64,000 nucleotides of DNA, from assembly GCA_028692275.1 (NCBI GenBank), contig JAQUXR010000011.1, forward strand, positions 6,149 to 70,148, read 5' to 3'. Origin of the DNA: Frisingicoccus sp009929615 (GTDB taxonomy: Bacteria; Bacillota; Clostridia; Lachnospirales; Lachnospiraceae). Below, one piece after another: positions 59,547-64,000 of this stretch (within the stretch, counting starts at the first letter, position 1; every line of letters starts with the position of its first letter). Below the pieces are notes generated by a model. The model did not search any database, had not been told where the DNA came from, and saw nothing but the letters and a program-made list of their open reading frames with translations. Made by a program: the position numbers and the translations under genes.

Positions 59547-62405
59547 ATGGCAGCAAAGAAGATAGAAAAAAAAGACTATATTAGAATTCGGGGAGCCAGT
59601 GAGCATAACCTGAAGGGAATTGATATTGATATTCCAAGAAATGAACTGGTTGTTTTAACGGGACTTAGCGGTTCGGGTAAATCATCCCTCGCCTTCGATA
59701 CAATTTACGCCGAAGGCCAGAGACGTTACATGGAATCCTTATCTTCCTACGCAAGACAGTTCCTTGGACAGATGGAAAAGCCAAACGTAGAGAGCATATC
59801 CGGACTTCCACCGGCCATTTCTATTGACCAGAAATCAACCAACCGAAATCCCCGTTCCACAGTGGGAACGGTTACGGAAATCTATGATTATTTTCGTTTA
59901 TTATATGCCCGTGTGGGCATTCCCCATTGTCCAAAATGTGGTAAGGTTATTCAGAAACAGACCGTTGACCAGATGGTAGATGTTATTAAATCCATGCCGG
60001 AAAAGACGAGAATCCAGCTTCTTGCCCCGGTTGTCCGCGGACGTAAGGGTGAGCACGTGAAAATATTCCAGCAGGCGAAAAAAAGTGGGTATGTTCGTGT
60101 CATGGTTGATGGCAACCTCTATGACCTTTCTGAAGAAATTAAATTAGAAAAAAATATTAAACATAATATAGAAATCGTTGTGGACCGTTTAGCCGTCAAA
60201 GAAGGTATCGAAAAGCGTCTGACCGATTCCCTGGAAACAACTTTGAAGCTGTCCGATGGCCTGGTTGTTGTGGATGTTATTGGCGGAGAACCGCTGAACT
60301 TTAGTCAGAGCTTTTCCTGCCCGGACTGTGGCGTCAGTCTGGATGAAATCGAACCGAGAAGCTTTTCCTTCAATAATCCATTTGGTGCATGTCCTGTATG
60401 TAACGGACTTGGCTATAAGATGGAATTCTCTGTAGATTTAATGATTCCGGATACATCGCTGAGTATCAATGAGGGAGCCATTGCGGTTATGGGCTGGCAG
60501 TCAGCAAACTCTAAAGGAAGCTTTACAAATGCAATTCTGCAGTCTTTGGCAGAACGGTATAAATTCTCTTTGGATACGCCATTTAGGGACTATCCTCAGA
60601 AGATTAAAGATGTCCTCATTCATGGTACAAAGGGCGAAGATGTCAAAGTCCACTACAAGGGTATGCGAGGTGAAGGTGTCTATGATGTAGCCTTTGAGGG
60701 TCTTATCCGAAATGTGGAACGTCGTTATAGGGAAACAGGCTCAGAACTGACCCGTCAGGAATACGAAAACTTCATGATGATTACGCCATGTGGTTCTTGT
60801 GGCGGTAAACGTCTGAAACCAGAGTCTCTGGCTGTTACCGTGGCAGATAAAAATATTACAGAACTTACGGAAATGTCGATTATCGAACTCCGTGATTTTA
60901 TGGAACATTTAAAATTAAGTGAGCACCAGCAGCTTATTGGTGAGCAGATTTTAAAGGAAATCCGTTCCCGTCTGGGATTCCTTGTTAACGTCGGATTGGA
61001 GTATCTTATGCTTGCCCGTGGTACAGCGACTCTTTCCGGTGGTGAAGCCCAGCGAATCCGTCTGGCAACCCAGATTGGTTCCGGACTGGTAGGTGTGGCC
61101 TACATTCTCGATGAGCCGAGTATCGGTCTCCACCAGAAGGATAATGACAAACTCTTAAAGGCTTTAAAAGACCTGAGAGATTTGGGGAACAGCTTAATTG
61201 TGGTGGAACATGATGAGGATACCATGATGGAAGCGGATTATGTGGTGGATATTGGACCGGGAGCAGGCGAACATGGTGGTGAAGTGGTGGCACAGGGCAC
61301 ACCGAAGGAATTGATTAAAAACCGCAAATCCATAACGGCGGCTTATCTTTCCGGAAGAAAACGTATACCTGTTCCAAAGGAGCGCCGCCAGCCAACAGGC
61401 AAGTTAACCATTCTTGGAGCTCAGGAAAATAATCTTAAAAACATTGATGTGGATATTCCATTGGGTGTATTTACATGTGTGACCGGTGTTTCCGGTTCAG
61501 GAAAGAGTTCTATCGTCAACGAAATTTTATATAAACGACTGGCAAGAGATTTAAATCGTGCACGAACATCAAGACCGGGAAAACATAAGGATATCCTTGG
61601 ACTGGACCAGTTGGATAAAGTCATAGATATCGACCAGTCACCGATTGGCCGTACACCACGTTCAAATCCAGCAACCTATACCGGCGTATTTGACATGATT
61701 CGTGATTTATTTGCATCTACCGTAGATGCTAAAGAACGAGGCTATAAAAAGGGCCGTTTCAGTTTCAATGTTAAAGGCGGACGCTGTGAAGCCTGTGCCG
61801 GAGACGGTATTATCAAAATTGAAATGCACTTCTTAGCAGATGTATATGTCCCTTGTGAAGTGTGCCAGGGAAAACGTTACAATCGGGAAACTCTGGAAGT
61901 CAAATACAAAGGTAAAAATATCTATGATGTCCTGGATATGACCGTTGAAGAAGCATTAAAATTCTTTGAGAATGTACCTTCCATCCGACGAAAAATGGAA
62001 ACCTTAAATGATGTAGGTTTATCTTATGTCCGTTTAGGACAGCCATCTACAACGTTGTCCGGTGGTGAAGCCCAGCGTGTTAAACTGGCAACAGAGCTTA
62101 GTAGACGCAGTACGGGAAAGACCATTTATATCCTGGATGAGCCAACAACAGGCCTTCATTTTGCCGATGTTCACAAATTAATTGAGATTCTTCACCGTTT
62201 AACTGAGGGTGGAAATACAGTCCTTGTCATTGAACATAATCTGGATGTTATTAAGACGGCAGACTACATTATTGATATCGGACCGGATGGCGGCGACCGG
62301 GGAGGTCAGGTCATTGCCAAGGGAACACCGGAAGAAGTGGCCCTGTCTCCAGTGTCTTATACCGGACAATATATTAAAAAGTATTTGGAACGGGATAAAA
62401 AATAA
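59547..62405 (+). CDS. uvrA: UvrABC system protein A
   Basis: A 952-residue ABC ATPase for nucleotide excision repair. Two nucleotide-binding sites (GLSGSGKSSLAF and GVSGSGKSSIVN), two signature motifs (LSGGEAQRIRLA, LSGGEAQRVKLA) and zinc cysteine pairs (CPKC, CPDC...CPVC, CEAC...CEVC) are all present. It dimerises and finds bulky DNA lesions with UvrB. uvrB and uvrC are not in the window. The start follows AGAGGT. Confidence 0.98.
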   Translation: MAAKKIEKKDYIRIRGASEHNLKGIDIDIPRNELVVLTGLSGSGKSSLAFDTIYAEGQRRYMESLSSYARQFLGQMEKPNVESISGLPPAISIDQKSTNRNPRSTVGTVTEIYDYFRLLYARVGIPHCPKCGKVIQKQTVDQMVDVIKSMPEKTRIQLLAPVVRGRKGEHVKIFQQAKKSGYVRVMVDGNLYDLSEEIKLEKNIKHNIEIVVDRLAVKEGIEKRLTDSLETTLKLSDGLVVVDVIGGEPLNFSQSFSCPDCGVSLDEIEPRSFSFNNPFGACPVCNGLGYKMEFSVDLMIPDTSLSINEGAIAVMGWQSANSKGSFTNAILQSLAERYKFSLDTPFRDYPQKIKDVLIHGTKGEDVKVHYKGMRGEGVYDVAFEGLIRNVERRYRETGSELTRQEYENFMMITPCGSCGGKRLKPESLAVTVADKNITELTEMSIIELRDFMEHLKLSEHQQLIGEQILKEIRSRLGFLVNVGLEYLMLARGTATLSGGEAQRIRLATQIGSGLVGVAYILDEPSIGLHQKDNDKLLKALKDLRDLGNSLIVVEHDEDTMMEADYVVDIGPGAGEHGGEVVAQGTPKELIKNRKSITAAYLSGRKRIPVPKERRQPTGKLTILGAQENNLKNIDVDIPLGVFTCVTGVSGSGKSSIVNEILYKRLARDLNRARTSRPGKHKDILGLDQLDKVIDIDQSPIGRTPRSNPATYTGVFDMIRDLFASTVDAKERGYKKGRFSFNVKGGRCEACAGDGIIKIEMHFLADVYVPCEVCQGKRYNRETLEVKYKGKNIYDVLDMTVEEALKFFENVPSIRRKMETLNDVGLSYVRLGQPSTTLSGGEAQRVKLATELSRRSTGKTIYILDEPTTGLHFADVHKLIEILHRLTEGGNTVLVIEHNLDVIKTADYIIDIGPDGGDRGGQVIAKGTPEEVALSPVSYTGQYIKKYLERDKK

Positions 62406-62468
62406 GTAGAATTCATTATAGAAATGTTGTAATATAGAAGATATTAAAAGCACAGGAGGAAACAATAC

Positions 62469-64000
62469 ATGAATCGAGAAATGATTATTGTGTTGGACTT
62501 TGGGGGACAGTACAATCAGCTGATTGCCAGACGTGTCAGAGAATGTCATGTGTACTGTGAAGTTCATCCGTACACCATGACTCTGGAACAGATAAAAGCA
62601 TTAAATCCGAAAGGAATTATATTTACCGGTGGTCCAAACAGCGTATATGGTGATGATTCACCAAGATACCAGAAAGAAATCTTTGAATTGGGCATACCGA
62701 TTCTTGGAATCTGCTATGGTTCCCAGCTTATGGCTTATACCCTTGGTGGTAAGGTTGCGACAGCACCTGTCAGCGAATATGGTAAAACAGAAGTTAACGT
62801 GGATAAAACCTCCGTTATTTTTGAAGGCGTATCCGATAAAACAATCTGCTGGATGAGTCATACGGACTATATCGCAGCAGCACCAGCGGATTTCAAGGTT
62901 GTTGCAAATACTTCAGACTGCCCGGTGGCAGCTATGGAGTGCCCGGAACGGAAGCTTTATGCTACTCAGTTCCATCCAGAAGTCATGCATACTCAGGAAG
63001 GTATGACCATGCTTTCCAATTTCGTATATAAAGTCTGCGAATGTACCGGTGACTGGAAGATGGATTCTTTCGTAGAATCCACCATTAAACAGCTTCAGGA
63101 AAAAATCGGTGACGGCAAGGTTCTCTGTGCCCTTTCAGGTGGCGTGGATTCCTCCGTTGCAGCAGTTATGCTCGCAAAAGCAGTAGGAAAACAGCTTACC
63201 TGCGTATTCGTTGACCATGGTCTTCTTCGTAAAAATGAAGGAGACGAAGTTGAAGCAGTTTTTGGACCAGACGGCCCATATGACTTAAACTTTGTACGTG
63301 TCAATGCACAGGAACGTTTTTATTCAAAACTGGCCGGTGTTACCGAACCAGAAGCAAAAAGAAAAATTATCGGTGAAGAATTCATCCGTGTATTTGAAGA
63401 AGAAGCTAAAAAAATCGGTACTGTTGATTTTCTTGTTCAGGGAACCATTTATCCAGACGTTATTGAGTCCGGCCTTGGCAAATCCGCAGTCATCAAATCC
63501 CACCATAATGTTGGGGGACTCCCTGACTATGTTGATTTTAAGGAAATCGTTGAACCACTTCGTCTTCTATTTAAAGATGAAGTTCGTAATGCGGGACGTG
63601 AACTGGGTATTCCAGAATATCTTGTCAGTCGTCAGCCATTCCCGGGCCCAGGTCTTGGAATCCGTATTATCGGTGAAGTTACTCCGGAAAAGGTTCGTAT
63701 CGTTCAGGATGCAGACTTCATCTACCGCGAGGAAATTGCCAAAGCAGGGGTTGATAAAGATCTTGGCCAGTACTTTGCCGGATTAACAAATATGCGCTCT
63801 GTGGGCGTTATGGGCGACGAGAGAACCTATGACTACGCAGTAGCGCTGAGAGCTGTAACAACAAGCGACTTTATGACCGCTGAGTCCGCACGGATTCCTT
63901 GGGAAGTTCTTGAAAAAGTTACAAATCGTATTGTAAATGAGGTTAAAGGTGTAAATCGTGTTATGTACGATTGTACCGGAAAACCGCCGGCTACGATAGA
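62469..64000 (+). CDS. guaA: GMP synthase (glutamine-hydrolysing), 3' end cut by window
   Basis: About 511 residues are visible, ending PPATI, so only the last few residues are missing. The N-terminal GATase domain has ILGICYGSQ with the catalytic cysteine and QFHPEV; the ATP-pyrophosphatase domain has LSGGVDSSV; the dimerisation domain has RQPFPGPGLGIRI. It converts XMP to GMP. The ATG at 62469 has AGGAGG upstream. Confidence 0.97.
   Translation, partial: MNREMIIVLDFGGQYNQLIARRVRECHVYCEVHPYTMTLEQIKALNPKGIIFTGGPNSVYGDDSPRYQKEIFELGIPILGICYGSQLMAYTLGGKVATAPVSEYGKTEVNVDKTSVIFEGVSDKTICWMSHTDYIAAAPADFKVVANTSDCPVAAMECPERKLYATQFHPEVMHTQEGMTMLSNFVYKVCECTGDWKMDSFVESTIKQLQEKIGDGKVLCALSGGVDSSVAAVMLAKAVGKQLTCVFVDHGLLRKNEGDEVEAVFGPDGPYDLNFVRVNAQERFYSKLAGVTEPEAKRKIIGEEFIRVFEEEAKKIGTVDFLVQGTIYPDVIESGLGKSAVIKSHHNVGGLPDYVDFKEIVEPLRLLFKDEVRNAGRELGIPEYLVSRQPFPGPGLGIRIIGEVTPEKVRIVQDADFIYREEIAKAGVDKDLGQYFAGLTNMRSVGVMGDERTYDYAVALRAVTTSDFMTAESARIPWEVLEKVTNRIVNEVKGVNRVMYDCTGKPPATI

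Noticed and set aside
63292..63786. Plus-strand frame of 164 codons near the end of the window
   Set aside because: It is an out-of-frame reading of guaA, whose real frame runs from 62469 to the window edge without a stop.

Overview
The window looks like a housekeeping-rich chromosomal segment of an anaerobic, Gram-positive, spore-former-related Clostridia, most probably Lachnospiraceae. The support is the gene content: clostridial [FeFe] hydrogenases, rubrerythrin with a Fur/PerR-type regulator, the GatCAB amidotransferase, type I glutamine synthetase paired with an ANTAR regulator, a DUF4364 protein, split transketolase, a SpoIID-like protein and Csp-like subtilase. Strong AGGAGG ribosome binding sites and TTGACA/TATAAT promoters with 17-18 bp spacers fit as well. 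I see no rRNA, tRNA, insertion sequence, prophage or CRISPR array. Almost all genes run on the + strand; the exceptions are DUF4364 plus a radical SAM gene, gdhA, and a SpoIID-like gene.

Layout. 0-9.8 kb: the 3' end of engB, an MBL/beta-CASP nuclease, a repeat-built SH3 lipoprotein, two minus-strand genes, a DUF362 ferredoxin / HPr-like / FlK-like thioesterase operon, an SPFH membrane protein with a ribbon-helix-helix partner, and gdhA. 10-20.3 kb: translation and termination genes (rho, rpmE, DUF1385, prmC, prfA), two aminotransferases including hisC, a lone pseudopilin, and a nuclease-helicase fusion of the XPD/DinG type. 20.3-26.1 kb: a four-gene hydrogen-sensing cluster (thioredoxin-like ferredoxin, PAS-containing sensory [FeFe] hydrogenase, PP2C/SpoIIE phosphatase, group B-like [FeFe] hydrogenase), followed by a Fur-family regulator and rubrerythrin. 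26.3-30.5 kb: metA, a CtpE-like P-type ATPase and methionine aminopeptidase with a SEC-C tag.

30.5-42.2 kb: a SpoIID-like protein with a peptidoglycan-binding domain, then a nitrogen/glutamine block (carAB, glnA, ANTAR regulator, gatCAB) and a cold-shock gene. Several of these genes have a terminator hairpin between a promoter and the start codon, so transcription attenuation is the theme here. 42.2-54.6 kb: sbcDC, gtrA, an HtrA protease with four TCACAA repeats at exact 11-bp spacing upstream, a divergent ClpX, a subtilase, an acidic coiled-coil protein, an Xaa-Pro aminopeptidase and a small transaldolase. 54.6-64 kb: split transketolase, XpaC-TelA, a truncated sugar-binding lipoprotein, uvrA and an almost complete guaA.

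The most notable system is the hydrogenase cluster. The sensory hydrogenase keeps all four H-cluster cysteines but has alanine where catalytic enzymes carry the proton-shuttle cysteine, and it overlaps the phosphatase gene by four bases, suggesting a route from H2/redox sensing to protein dephosphorylation. The next most notable are the RNA-level controls at glnA, gatC, cspA and carA, and the operator sites upstream of htrA and the SPFH gene.
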